A stretch of DNA of 64,000 nucleotides, taken from positions 997,001-1,061,000 of the forward strand of contig CM030843.1 of NCBI GenBank assembly GCA_018105865.1. Reading direction: 5' to 3'. Origin of the DNA: Metaphire vulgaris. Taxonomy: Eukaryota; Annelida; Clitellata; Crassiclitellata; Megascolecidae. Each line of letters starts with the position of its first letter. Within the stretch, counting starts at the first letter, position 1. Below the pieces are notes generated by a model. The model saw nothing but the letters and a program-made list of their open reading frames with translations, was not told the origin of the DNA and ran no database searches. This document shows, piece by piece, positions 14,175-24,853 of the stretch. The position numbers were made by a program, and so were the translations under genes.

Positions 14175-14821
14175 ATTTAGATCAATTCAAAACTAAAGCA
14201 TCTGCTACAATTTTCATCTGCAAGTCTAATCACATGCAGCAGCAAAATACAATCTGTATATTCAAAAGCAAAATTAAAACATTCCATATCAATGTTCTTT
14301 GGTACAATCTATAACATACAGCATCAGCCTAGTAATTGATTTTAATAAATGCTTGATACCTTAAAACATTATATTTATTTATTTTAAAAAAATTGATATA
14401 TTTTTTAGATGTACGTTCAAGTTATTGGAATTGATTACAATGTCTAGAGAAGATGAAACTGCCGGTGTAGAGTTATACACCTCCCTATATCGAAGACCTG
14501 CCTTCTATTTTTCTTCCTTGCCTTCATCATCATGCATTAACAGCACCATCTACCTGCGCTTAAATTTTGCAAAATAGCAGTAAAAGTAAAGTAAGTAAAG
14601 TAAAATCTCGTGGATTTATATAGCGCCTTGGAAAGCAGCACAACAGTAGCTGCTTATTCTTAGGCACTCAGTCTCTCTTAAAATAGCTATGGGAAAGGCA
14701 CATTATCAGCCAGGCAATAGGCAACATCTAAAGGGCAGTGAGGCTAGCAGTGGGGATCAGTCTCAACTAGCGTATATTTCTCCCTCCCTGTTTCGATAAC
14801 TTACTTATATTTCTAGCAGGA

Positions 14822-15145
14822 GTTTTTCATGAAGTCTTACCCCATGTCCAAGACGTCGTTAAGATGACAATGTCAAGCAGCCAACAGCCACTGCAGTCCA
14901 GTGCTCGAAAGGGTAGTCTCATGCCTTATGCTGTCACGGACTCTTCGAAATCACAACGACAAATTCAACTGACAACACTCGAATCCAGAACGAATTTGCA
15001 AAAGCCTGTAAGCAAATCCTTTAGATCCAACGGCCAAAACACGTGCAACACTGGTCAAACTCCACTAGTTAACCACGACGATTGGGAAAACTACACGCGT
15101 AAACAATATAATCGAATATTTGCGCACAATAAAATCTCACTATAA
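14822..15145 (+). CDS. Possible terminal coding exon, unrecognised
   Basis: An acceptor-like tract (tatttctagcag) ends at about 14821. It is followed by an open frame (GVFHEVLPHVQDVVK, then a Ser/Gln/Thr-rich stretch) that stops at 15145 with about 108 codons. An AATAAA at 15128-15133 overlaps the end of the frame. The residue composition looks like a disordered C-terminal tail rather than a translated repeat. I recognise no family and no partner exon. It could also be chance. Confidence 0.3.
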   Translation, partial: VFHEVLPHVQDVVKMTMSSSQQPLQSSARKGSLMPYAVTDSSKSQRQIQLTTLESRTNLQKPVSKSFRSNGQNTCNTGQTPLVNHDDWENYTRKQYNRIFAHNKISL

Positions 15146-16274
15146 CTCAGATTATAATAATTCTCCGGTGTTAAACCCGAATCCTACGACGAAATCGTCC
15201 GATCAATGAAAAAGAACGATCGCAAAGCGAGCTAAAGTCTTCGCACGGGTCTTTTAAATGAACGCTTTAAGTCGGTTTACTATAGATACGATAGCCAGTG
15301 GCTCACCGCTTGCGGCGAACGCAACGCAGATCGGTTTATCAAAATCCGGTAGAAAACAGTAGAAGCCACAATACATCTGACGAAAATTATGCACTATTTT
15401 AGCGTATCGATATATTTAAAATTAAATGGTCGAAAAATCGTACTTTTATCTTTCACTTTTATCGACGAAGCAGCGCAATAAAATTTAAAGACCGTGGAGA
15501 AATATGCGTGCAGATAAATAGTTGAGGCTATAAAGGGCGCCAGTGACCCAGGTACAAAATTGCTAGATTTTGTTGATGTAATTTTGTCAGAAACAAAAAT
15601 ATTAGCGAACTATTCCAAAACCTATGTAAACATGCACCGTCCATCGAGGATTTGCAGATATTTTTACCACAGCATAATTAAATTTTAATCAATCAAACAC
15701 CTACCGACTGCAAACAGAACTAAGCAAAATGCGTATCACGGCATTCGCGAGATGGCGATACAAACTAATATACAGACCATTGCCATCTCACAGCCTCCAG
15801 CACTTCCAGACTCCTTTATACCATACATTTTTACGCTGGTGCAGAGAAAGTTAGCTGCCTTTTAGAAGACAAACTATACAGATAAACATTGATTTGTCGC
15901 CTTAAACATAAAAGCAGAGGTTGCAACCCCAACGCCCGCCCCCCAGGGCCCCCACCTGCCAAATCCAGTAGCATAAATATTCTAGGCTTACTGCTACTAG
16001 GATACGATACTGGCGGAGGAGTAAGTAAGTAAAATCTCGTAAATTTATATAGCGCTTTGGGTATATATATAGTGCAGTAGTAGCTGCTTACTCTTATGCG
16101 ACAATACAAAGCATGGACGCAGCATTGCGCTAAGTAGGGTCCTACTGTCTGATGTTTTAGTCAGTTCCAGTCGTTGATAAATGTCTAAATGTCTAAAATA
16201 CATCGGCGTGCAGTTGTCGTTGTTATCACTCGGATTTTGTAACTCGGATAAGTAACTACTGGTATTGCCCATTA
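15146..16274. other. Non-coding stretch
   Basis: No gene recognised. The phrase 'aaaatctcgtaaatttatatagcgctttg' region at about 16031-16060 matches 14602-14630, marking two copies of a dispersed repeat that continues through 'gtagctgcttactctta'. Confidence 0.45.
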
Positions 16275-16498
16275 CAGTTGAACTTCGTTACAACGTACTC
16301 GGCTATACTGTAACGTACGGGGCTGTCCATTAATTACGTCAACAAAATATGAGACAGGAGTCTGAAAAAGTTTGACAGTTGTTGACAGGGTAGGGGGGGG
16401 TCAAGATAAGCTGGCGTCAACAATTTCATGTTTTACAAATAATCAAACAATAGGAAATTTTACAGATCCGACAAGTACGCTATAACGGAGTTCCACTG
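16275..16498. mobile_element. TA-duplicating MITE, copy 3, with nested insertion
   Basis: Ends CAGTTGAACTTCGTTACAACG and CTATAACGGAGTTCCACTG are flanked by TA. The interior is interrupted from about 16319 by a different sequence beginning GGGGCTGTCCATTAATTACG, which matches the termini of the elements at 33.3 and 42.0 kb. The right end of that insert is not clear, so it may be truncated. Confidence 0.7.
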
Positions 16499-16560
16499 TA
16501 TCTCTGCTATAGTCGCCGGGTCCAAACTTAGTGAGCAATCGTTAAACTGAACGGACGAAC

Positions 16561-16561
<1 letters not shown>

Positions 16562-16614
<53 letters not shown>
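16562..16614. repeat. (GA)n microsatellite
   Basis: About 26 GA units. Confidence 0.95.
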
Positions 16615-16617
<3 letters not shown>

Positions 16618-16685
16618 GTGATTAGCACATCGGTCAAAGTGCGCGGTTCAATATTCTACGTCAAAAACTTTGCTAAGTCCGCGAC

Positions 16686-16767
16686 ATGTTGACCATCAAA
16701 ACCGCGTTACTCCTCACACTTCAAAGTGGCCTGGCATTGTTTATGGCTTGCCTAAATTCGTCTAAAG
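16686..16767 (+). CDS. Possible signal-peptide first exon
   Basis: ATG opens a 27-codon frame reading like a secretion signal (MLTIKTALLLTLQSGLALF, then MACLNSSK) and runs directly into a GTAAGC donor at 16768, leaving phase 1. It could be an alternative first exon of the mucin-like gene downstream, because phase 1 would fit directly onto the exon at 18464 and skip the exon at 18026. Otherwise it starts another gene. No partner is proven. Confidence 0.4.
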
Positions 16768-16799
16768 GTAAGCATATATAGGGGGTCAAGAGCCCGCAG

Positions 16800-16800
<1 letters not shown>

Positions 16801-16859
<59 letters not shown>

Positions 16860-16893
16860 GTAATAGTAATAGTAATAATAATAATAATAATAA
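16801..16893. repeat. (TAA)n with TAG variants
   Basis: A TAA array of about 20 units, then TAG/TAA interspersion. It lies just downstream of the signal-peptide exon, in the presumed intron. Confidence 0.95.
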
Positions 16894-16940
16894 CATTGAA
16901 GGTGATAACAACAACAATGATGACGATGGTAACAATAGCA

Positions 16941-17084
<144 letters not shown>

Positions 17085-17642
17085 GGTTTAACTGGCTTAT
17101 TTGGATCTTTCTTGTTATACAGGGTTGGAAAACTAATTTTCTAGAACAAGATTGTTGTTGAAATCATTGCCGGCAATTTGCCCCAACAGCTTCGCAATAC
17201 AATGACGACCATATTTCATCATTGTTACAATAATTATCGACTATTGCTGTCCGCTGTATGGGGCTACACTGAGGATACGCGCCTGATAATTTGTCACTGA
17301 CTTATAGCGTGCTTGTGTTTGGTTGGGTGGGGCTCTCTCTGGTAAAAATGCATGTTGACTGTTGAACCATGAGATACGTTTGATTATGATGGCCTTATCT
17401 TTCGATCGGTATTCGTCCGATAGAGCGACTTCTGATACACGCAACAATACGATGGTCTAACAATGAACAACGAGCCACTTAGGACACTTCGGGCGCCGAC
17501 CTAGCTATAGTAGCATCGTCTTCGTTGGCGATAGCAGATTGATTCGGGTTCAGAAACGTAGAGAGATTCTGACCCATGCAAGAGAGTTTGTTCGAATTTC
17601 GTGGGAATCTGTTCCGTAAATCGCTCAAATCTGCACGAAAAG

Positions 17643-18380
17643 ATGAAAACTGTTCGCGGAATTCTTCTCGTTTTCTCGATTTTCGCTGTTTTTACGACAA
17701 CGTAAGAGCTCTTTCGGTTGATTTCTAATTAATTAATAGCGGCAACAATCGGCGATTGTGCTACAGTTCGAGTCAAGCTTAATTAATTGCTAGTAGCACT
17801 GCAACTCTTAAAGCAACAAACAATATAGATGTAGGCCTATATAGGCCTATAGGGCCTACCTACTGGATCTGACTGTGGGAAGGAACTACAATTTTACTCG
17901 GGAGAGTCCCATTGTGGCGCCATAGAAGCCTTGAACTCTGAACTGGGTGGCGATGGAGTGGCGAGGGAACGCCATAGACTTTAATAGTATGGTGATGTAA
18001 TAGATTTTATTCTTGTTATTTGCAGAAATGTTCAGGGGACTTCAACGGGACAAACAGATGAAGGTCAGTCAGAAAATTTTCCGATGATATTTTTATTCGA
18101 CGCAGTTTATACAAACTTCCTCCAAAGAAAGCGTCCCGCTGATATTAAGATTTTTTAAAAAGCGAAACGGTAAAACTCTTAAACCCAATGCAAGTCGTTC
18201 CACAATTCGATTTTTCTTTAACCCACGCTCTATATTCTAATTTTCCCGTCATTCTCAACAGTCGAGGTTGGAAATTTTGCGATGGGTGGGTTTGCCCGAC
18301 CCCAACTAATTTATTTCAAAAGTATACACTCTGTAACTTCTGCAAGCTTATAGACAGACAATACACGTAGCGAAAGAAGG

Positions 18381-18439
<59 letters not shown>

Positions 18440-18779
18440 AGTTTGTGTTCATTTTAACGACAGCTCCGACCACAACCCCTCCAACCACAACCACTCCAAC
18501 CACAACCACTCCAACCACAACCGATCCAGCCACAACCGTTCCAACCACAACCACGTCTGGAATTACTCCAGACGTGTCTGGTGATGCCGACTCCAGTACC
18601 ACAACTCCAACTGCTTTCCCATCCACCGCGGCTCCTACTTCTCCCCCTACTTCTCCAGGAGATCTGAGAAGTTTCGACGATTTGGATACGGTGGATTACA
18701 TCATCATCGGAGTCTCGTGCGGCTTCTTCGCCTCAATCATCATCGGAATAACCGTCATCGTCGTCAGAAACCACATGCG
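17643..18779 (+). CDS. Mucin-like single-pass membrane protein, three exons, 3' end open
   Basis: Exon 1 (17643-17701) encodes a signal peptide, MKTVRGILLVFSIFAVFTT, and ends at donor GTAAGA. Exon 2 (18026-18063, 38 bp) lies between acceptor TTTGCAG and donor GTCAGT. Exon 3 (18464-18779) follows acceptor ACGACAG. Phases 2 and 1 agree, giving one frame of 137 residues. Its stalk is Thr/Pro-rich, with 15-bp coding repeats at about 18466-18556 (PTTTT units), then an acidic FDDLDTVDY patch and one membrane span (YIIIGVSCGFFASIIIGITV, continuing IVV). A basic stub RNHMR precedes a GTTAGT donor at 18780. It is predicted as an O-glycosylated type I surface protein. A phase-compatible last exon could start at 19291, but that is weak. 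I recognise no family. The alternative is a longer mucin or adhesion receptor whose tail lies outside. Confidence 0.65.
18384..18436. repeat. (TA)n microsatellite
   Basis: About 26 TA units in the intron just upstream of the stalk exon, ending some 27 bp before the acceptor. Confidence 0.95.
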
Positions 18780-19060
18780 GTTAGTAGGCTTAGGTTGGAA
18801 CCTCTTAGGTAGGGCCGCTGTGGACCCATGGAGCTCTGTAACGGAAGACTTAGGGTCTCTTGCCCAGCCTCAAGAACCCTAAAATGCTCTGCGTTAGACG
18901 GTCAAGGGGTGTTTATGGTGGTGCAAAGGTTTTTACCGATAGGTTTTTTTCTCGAAAATCGACCTATAGCCTTCAAAACTATAGGGCCTACTCGGGTTTC
19001 ATTGTTTGAAAGTTATTCCAACCTTTAAAAGTTTCTGCTCTTATCAAAATCGATTCCAGC

Positions 19061-19182
<122 letters not shown>

Positions 19183-19267
19183 CCTAAACCTAGAAACATG
19201 CTATATCGGTTCGCATAGAAGAACATTAAAACGAAGAATCGAAATTTTATAGAGAAATCTTACTTAC

Positions 19268-19529
19268 CTTTGTCCTTCTTTTCAACACAGTCGTTTTCTT
19301 TTGTTGAACGGAGAAAACTTGCGAGGAGGCCTAAATCTTTTTTGTTTCTGTGTGCGATTTTAGTAAAAAGAAAACTAAAGAAGATGTGGGATCTTTGGTC
19401 AGTCACGAAGAATTCCACACAGAGGTTGGACTCGCTCACGGCAAACACTAGAATTGTACTGAACGCGAGAGAATAAGCTACACGAAATTGTTGAAATTGT
19501 ATCATAAAACGTAGGCTAATGGTGGACAC
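19268..19529 (-). CDS. Possible first coding exon with signal sequence
   Basis: On the minus strand an ATG at 19529 opens an 87-codon frame (MSTISLRFMIQFQQFRVAYS, then a hydrophobic LAFSTILVFAV). It ends in AAAG followed by GTAAGT, a perfect splice-donor consensus, in phase 1. The hydrophobic stretch fits a signal peptide or anchor. No following exon is identified at lower coordinates. The same DNA read on the plus strand has a good acceptor at 19290, so the strand is uncertain. Confidence 0.35.
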
Positions 19530-20137
19530 AACCGCGTGGCTTTGAGAACTCTGTTAAGTCGCCTCTACATCAGCCATAAATGTACGAGATTTTAACGAAA
19601 AGGCGCTAAAAATGTGACAAGCGCAGTTTTTATAGCGCAGTTTTAATTTATTGGCTACTTGAAAACCTAACAAAGTAGGCCTAATTGATCATGATCAGGC
19701 AATGTAACGTTTACTGTTTTAATAAGTATTTAAAATGTATATTTTATGCTGACTAACGAGCAATAAATTCCTTTATGTTACAATACAATTTTTCCAATTA
19801 CGAAATTACTGATTCTTTTGTTTACGAAATCGTCGATCTCGCAGCCACCTAGCGAGTGCGTCATATATAACCTGATGACGTCATTCGCTGGGAAGCAGCG
19901 CTCTTTCAATGTCTACTCTTTCTAAGCGTCGTCTCAGGCTTTAGTTAAGTCATACAATTAAAACTTATACATTAGCACTTCGCGTAATAGCGGATTCAAA
20001 AGAACGCAATTATGGACAGCCAGCTTTAGCGACCGCCTTGTAGGTCTCTATTTCATACGCAGTGACCTCATCATATAGGGACATAGCTAGAGTCTCAATG
20101 GCAAAACCTACTAAAGAAATGCGTCCATAGGCTGCTT

Positions 20138-20191
<54 letters not shown>

Positions 20192-20262
20192 GCGGCTAGC
20201 AAACGGAAGCCAAATTCACAACGTGGTGGTTACAATGATTAAAAGATCAAAACATGTATGCA

Positions 20263-20316
<54 letters not shown>

Positions 20317-20360
20317 TGTGGATAATTTACTTCCGTGTAAATATGTTCGATCTTGTAATC

Positions 20361-20437
<77 letters not shown>

Positions 20438-20550
20438 CGTTAACTGCGAAGCGGATCTTTCGCGTATAATCGATGCCCCGTCTTCTAAGGTCATGCAGAG
20501 TAGACAAGTTCTGAGCCACATTAGAAAGGATCTTGATCACGTGACGCGAC
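19530..20550. other. Non-coding stretch with TGA and TA arrays
   Basis: No gene recognised. It contains the arrays at 20137-20191, 20265-20313 and 20363-20433. Confidence 0.55.
20137..20433. repeat. Cluster of (TGA)n and two (TA)n arrays
   Basis: TGA array at about 20137-20191, then TA arrays at about 20265-20313 and 20363-20433, separated by short unique DNA. Confidence 0.93.
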
Positions 20551-20716
20551 CACAGGCGGATTTTATTAAAGGCTTGGGTAGGCTTAAGCCTACCCAACTA
20601 ATCCCACCAAAACAAAAAATTTTTTTTCAATCAACACAAGGTCTGTCGCGAGCTGGATGGCACCCCCCAGACCCCATGCTAGTCTACCCAAATAATAAAC
20701 TCTAAATCCGCCTATG
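20551..20716. mobile_element. 166-bp hAT-like MITE (CAYAGGCGGATTT ends)
   Basis: Inverted ends CACAGGCGGATTTTATT and AATAAACTCTAAATCCGCCTATG bound the element. The octamer GACGCGAC flanks it exactly (20543-20550 and 20717-20724). Internal phrases 'gggtaggcttaagcctaccca' fold back. A 65-bp relative sits at 44527-44591. Confidence 0.88.
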
Positions 20717-20724
20717 GACGCGAC

Positions 20725-20825
20725 AAAAAAACCTGTGCTGATAGTCACACACTCGCCCCTCCCACTCGAAGTTCCGCTTTTACAGCTGTCCCTCTCTGCT
20801 GTCGTTCTATTATTTACACAGCGCC

Positions 20826-20879
<54 letters not shown>

Positions 20880-21893
20880 TCTTACGTCACTAGACGATGA
20901 GCGGCCGACATTTTACGACCTATGCATAGTGTCTGTCAGTAGATTTACAGCGATGATAAACTGTAAAAAATAGGATTTTTTTTCAAAGTATCGATACCTC
21001 CTGTAAAAGTCACGTGACGCAAAGTTCATAGAACGACGTCATTACTATCCAAGAGACCGTACACCCAGCCGTTCTTCTATGCTTCGGAGCTTGACCTTAT
21101 GACCTCATGACTTCTTCGGGCTGTTAGCTACGATCAGTAGGCCTACCATCCCAATAGTTAACTGCTATCATTGCTAAAATTCTTATATTGGAATATATAT
21201 ATACTGTATATATACTGTATATATATACTGTATATATATACTGTATAGATATATATTATATATATATTCAGTGTAACGGTTACGGTGACTTCCAATTTAC
21301 AAAATCGACGACGTTTTTTTCTTTAATAAAATATTTTTAATTGTGACAATTAAAACGAAGCTCGAAAAATCTATACATCTGCTTTCGTAACAGAAACTAA
21401 GAAACTAAGACACTTTCACCTGAAATATTATCTACTTGAATCTGCTGAGACAAATCGAAAATTAACTGTAGATTTGCTAGAAAACGTATCACTTAGTTAT
21501 GGGGTTGTGGTGCCCCGGGGGCACACTTGTGTGCATCGTTTTCAAAAGCATATATTCTAACAGAATCGTTCTAAGACGAAAGACTTCATCTATGCAACTG
21601 CAATGCGCAATGGAGCTACATAATCAATATCAATTCAACTGACGTAGGCCAGCGTCAATTCGTGCACAACGCAAAAAAACAATTCTCAATTCTGAAATAC
21701 TGAAAAAAAGAATGAATTCGAATCGAGGTGTGTTCGAAGTGACTTCCACAGAAAACAATCGATTTAATTTTTTGTTCGGTTAACGAATACCTTCTTTGCA
21801 TTGAACACTATGCTCAACTGAGCTACATCATTGAGTTCAATTCACGTGGGTGGGGGGGGGGCGATCCCCACTCCCCTCACAATCTGGAGCGTT

Positions 21894-21945
<52 letters not shown>

Positions 21946-23010
21946 CAGAAGCCCAAAACTTTCCATACGTTCTCTACAGCAGGTAAATTTCCACCCCTCA
22001 ATCCCTCCCCCCCCCGCTGACTCATCGGCGAATCGAAAATTTGACATCAGACACAGTAAGCACTGAGCAGCTTGAATTTAGCAAATTGATGAAAATGAAC
22101 AGGACAAAATCTGAACGCTATTTTCGCGCCCGCGGTGTACAGAGAATTTTTTTAAATTTAAAAAAACGGCAATCGACCGGTTGCCATGACTACACATTAA
22201 GCGCCATCACTAAACTGCTGTTAAATGGGGAAAATGCCAAGGGAGAGAACATTCGATAACTCCAAAGCAATAAAGCTATTTAATATTTATATTCACTTCT
22301 CGTTTTAATCAAACACCATTTTCAAGGCAGGCCTATACACAAACTAACGCTCAATGATTTGAGCTTTTCTTCTGCGCATGCGCGAAGACTGGTTACCTGT
22401 TTGACATGTCACTTGCAATATAATATAATAACAGGATACCAGAGCACTTTGGCTGGCAACGTTAATTCGGATGTCTGTTGCCAGTAAATGGTCTTAAAAA
22501 TGACTAATCGGTTAATTAAGTTTTTTAAAATTCTCATTTCCTTGTTTCTGTGTCTTTCGGATAATTCAATAAACCATAGAGTTTAACACACACACACACA
22601 CACACACACACCATCACCATCACCACCACCACCCGTGCATAGTATAGCAAAATTCTACAAAATAACGTGTGCGAACAAAGACATGATAAAATGGAATGTG
22701 GGTCATTTATTTTTCTCTATATTTATGCAATGACAAAATATTTACAGCTGGCAGTCCGTACTATAGATGTAACTTTAAAATGCAAGTAGATGTTCTATTT
22801 ATGTAGCGCTTTGACTGTATACTGCGCCGGGTCGTAAGGCTCGACCGAAAGGGGTCGGTGACGCACTGGTCCGGTCTTTCTGACGCAAGATTTTGTTCAA
22901 CAAAATTACGAACAATTTTTAAGAAAATAGGCCTATATATACTGTGTGTATATTTTAATTGGTTTATCATGATTTCAGGTTTCCTGTTAATTCAACTAAG
23001 GCACGACAAG
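20725..23010. other. Non-coding, repeat-bearing stretch
   Basis: No gene recognised. It holds TA (20827-20876), a TATATACTG minisatellite (about 21195-21250), TGA (21894-21944) and CA/CAC (22587-22634). A 72-codon frame at 22041-22259 is unrecognised. Confidence 0.5.
21894..21944. repeat. (TGA)n microsatellite
   Basis: About 17 TGA units. The poly-His frame on the minus strand comes from it. Confidence 0.95.
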
Positions 23011-23304
23011 CAGTGGCGGTTCCAAGAATTCTTGGTGGGGGGGATGAATTTTTTTTGAAAGTTGGTGGGGGATGCAAAGTGAACAAGAAAAACAAGAAAA
23101 AGATCATTGTTAGTAGTGTTTTGCTCACTACATGTTAAAAAATCTTGCCAAAAAAGGCCGACAAGCAAGAAAAAGGTCATTTGAGGAATTTTGCACTATT
23201 TTTTAAAAAACTCACCGTTAAATAGGTTGACAAGCAAAAAAATGGTCATCTGGAACCCCGGTGGGGGTGCATCCCCAGTCATCAACGTGGTGGAACCGCC
23301 ACTG
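23011..23304. mobile_element. hAT-like MITE (CAGTGGCGGTTCC ends)
   Basis: Ends CAGTGGCGGTTCCAAG and GGTGGAACCGCCACTG are inverted repeats around 294 bp. The flanks ACGACAAG and ACGTCAAG match in 7 of 8. Internal 'gacaagcaaaaaa-ggtcat' phrases recur in the elements at 24.2, 30.1 and 54.0 kb, tying it to that family. Confidence 0.82.
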
Positions 23305-23644
23305 ACGTCAAGTAGACTTTGAGAAGGTCGCGTTTTAAGATACAGCGTAACTGGGTCGACCCGGACCGGGTCGTTCCGAGTAAAGCGGTTAAAAGACTCC
23401 TACAAACTGACATCGGATTCAGTAATTAAGTGTAGGCAAAGTATCCGTTTCTTTTAGAAGCACAGCATGTTTATTATTTTCTTCCGTAGAAAAAGTAAAC
23501 AGAAATTTGCATGCCCAGCTTGAGACTGCTCACTCAGTCATTGCAGTTGATTGTTCCTTGTAGTTTGTAAGCATAATTAGGCCTATTCATCGTTTGCAGG
23601 TGCAGAGGCCTATTGAGTAGGCCTAATAGAGGTTGCAGGAAATG

Positions 23645-23761
23645 ACCGGGAAACTCTTTTTTCCCCAACCGGAAACTATTTTTTTCAACCGGAAACTCTT
23701 TTTTCCCCAACCGGAAACTATTTTTTTCAACCGGAAACTCTTTTTTCCCAACCGGAAACTT
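23645..23761. repeat. Minisatellite, about 42-bp higher-order unit
   Basis: Six subunits of about 20-21 bp alternate between CCGGAAACTCTTTTTTCCCC and CCGGAAACTATTTTTTTC, giving a two-part higher-order unit repeated about three times. Confidence 0.9.
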
Positions 23762-23778
23762 AACCGCGCCGTTGACAG

Positions 23779-23875
23779 ATGGCGCCTTGTGTTTCTTTGC
23801 CTTTAAAATCGATTTCAGCGATTTCTATATTGCCGATATATCCTGAACATTATTCTAAGGACGCCGCTTACGCCG
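23779..23875 (+). CDS. Weak candidate first exon
   Basis: An ATG in good context (acagATGG) opens 32 codons (MAPCVSLPLKSISAISILPI...) leading to a GTGAGA donor at 23876 in phase 1. There is no domain and no partner exon. It may be chance. Confidence 0.2.
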
Positions 23876-24217
23876 GTGAGAAGCGATCAGTCTATATATA
23901 TATACTGTACAGGGCAGCAGGGAATCAGTTAACGCCGGGGGCAGACAATGGCAAACAGATGCGCCCGAAGCGACAAGTCAAGTGATTTTGAATTCAATGC
24001 CTGTTAAAAGTCTCGCTTGGCAAAGAGTTTTTGAAGCCCCACAGCATATGCACATACAGTACGTAGACAAGTTACCGATATGTCGATTTGGATAACACCG
24101 AGTAACGATGAATTTGCCACTGGGAGTCTATATGTAGCATGTGCTCTATAGTCTTTAAAGTAAATCGACTGCTCATTCTGTTCCTTCTGCTTGCATGGAT
24201 GCATGCATGCCGCAGTA

Positions 24218-24479
24218 CAGTGGCGTAGCCAAGGGAGGGTTTGGGGGTTAACCCCCCTGGCTGCTGACGAAATTTTTTACCCCTTGGCTGTCGACGCAAA
24301 ATAATTTGTAAGCGTTATAGAATAGAAATCTTGTTTGCCTGTCAGCACATCTGCAAAGGGAAAAGAAAGTACAAGAGGAAAGATGAGTACGACCCTTTAT
24401 TTATGCTTGTCAAGATTGTTTTGGAAGTTGGTCATGATCAAAACCAAACCCTCTTCCGGAAATCCTGGCTACGCCACTG
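24218..24479. mobile_element. 262-bp hAT-like MITE, family A
   Basis: Inverted ends CAGTGGCGTAGCCAAGG and CCTGGCTACGCCACTG have the exact octamer CCGCAGTA on both sides (24210-24217 and 24480-24487). The interior 'gcttgtcaagattgttttgg-agttggtcat' is shared with 30118-30413 (inverted) and 53873-54184. Confidence 0.9.
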
Positions 24480-24682
24480 CCGCAGTAACGTGACACACAG
24501 GTGGATGAGATCAGCGTACTTACGTCAAACGAACTTTTTGGAGAGAGATTAGCCCCCACTGCATTCTGGGAAAGTGACTATTGTCCACAGCATTTGTTAT
24601 TTCGATACCTTGGGTCGCAGAGTGTAACATCTTATTGGCTGCAACTGCTCATGCTTTTTCGTTGTCATGCAAACCTGGCAAA

Positions 24683-24845
24683 CAGGGGCGTAACCAGGAA
24701 TTTGATTGGAGGGGATGTGATTTGGCGGGGGGGTATAAATTTTTAAAAAACTCTGAAAACCTTAAGAAACACATTAAAAATTTTAAGGTAGTCTGATTTC
24801 TTTGGGGGTATATATACCGATATACCCCCTGTCGCTACGCCCCTG
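24683..24845. mobile_element. 163-bp hAT-like MITE, family C
   Basis: Ends CAGGGGCGTAACCAGG and GTCGCTACGCCCCTG are flanked by the exact octamer CTGGCAAA (24675-24682 and 24846-24853). The interior (tataaatttttaaaa ... accttaagaaacacatt) matches 58279-58435 and 63709-63901. Confidence 0.9.
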
Positions 24846-24853
24846 CTGGCAAA

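Noticed and set aside
18438..18626. Minus-strand Val/Gly-rich frame
   Set aside because: Antisense of the Thr/Pro stalk repeats.
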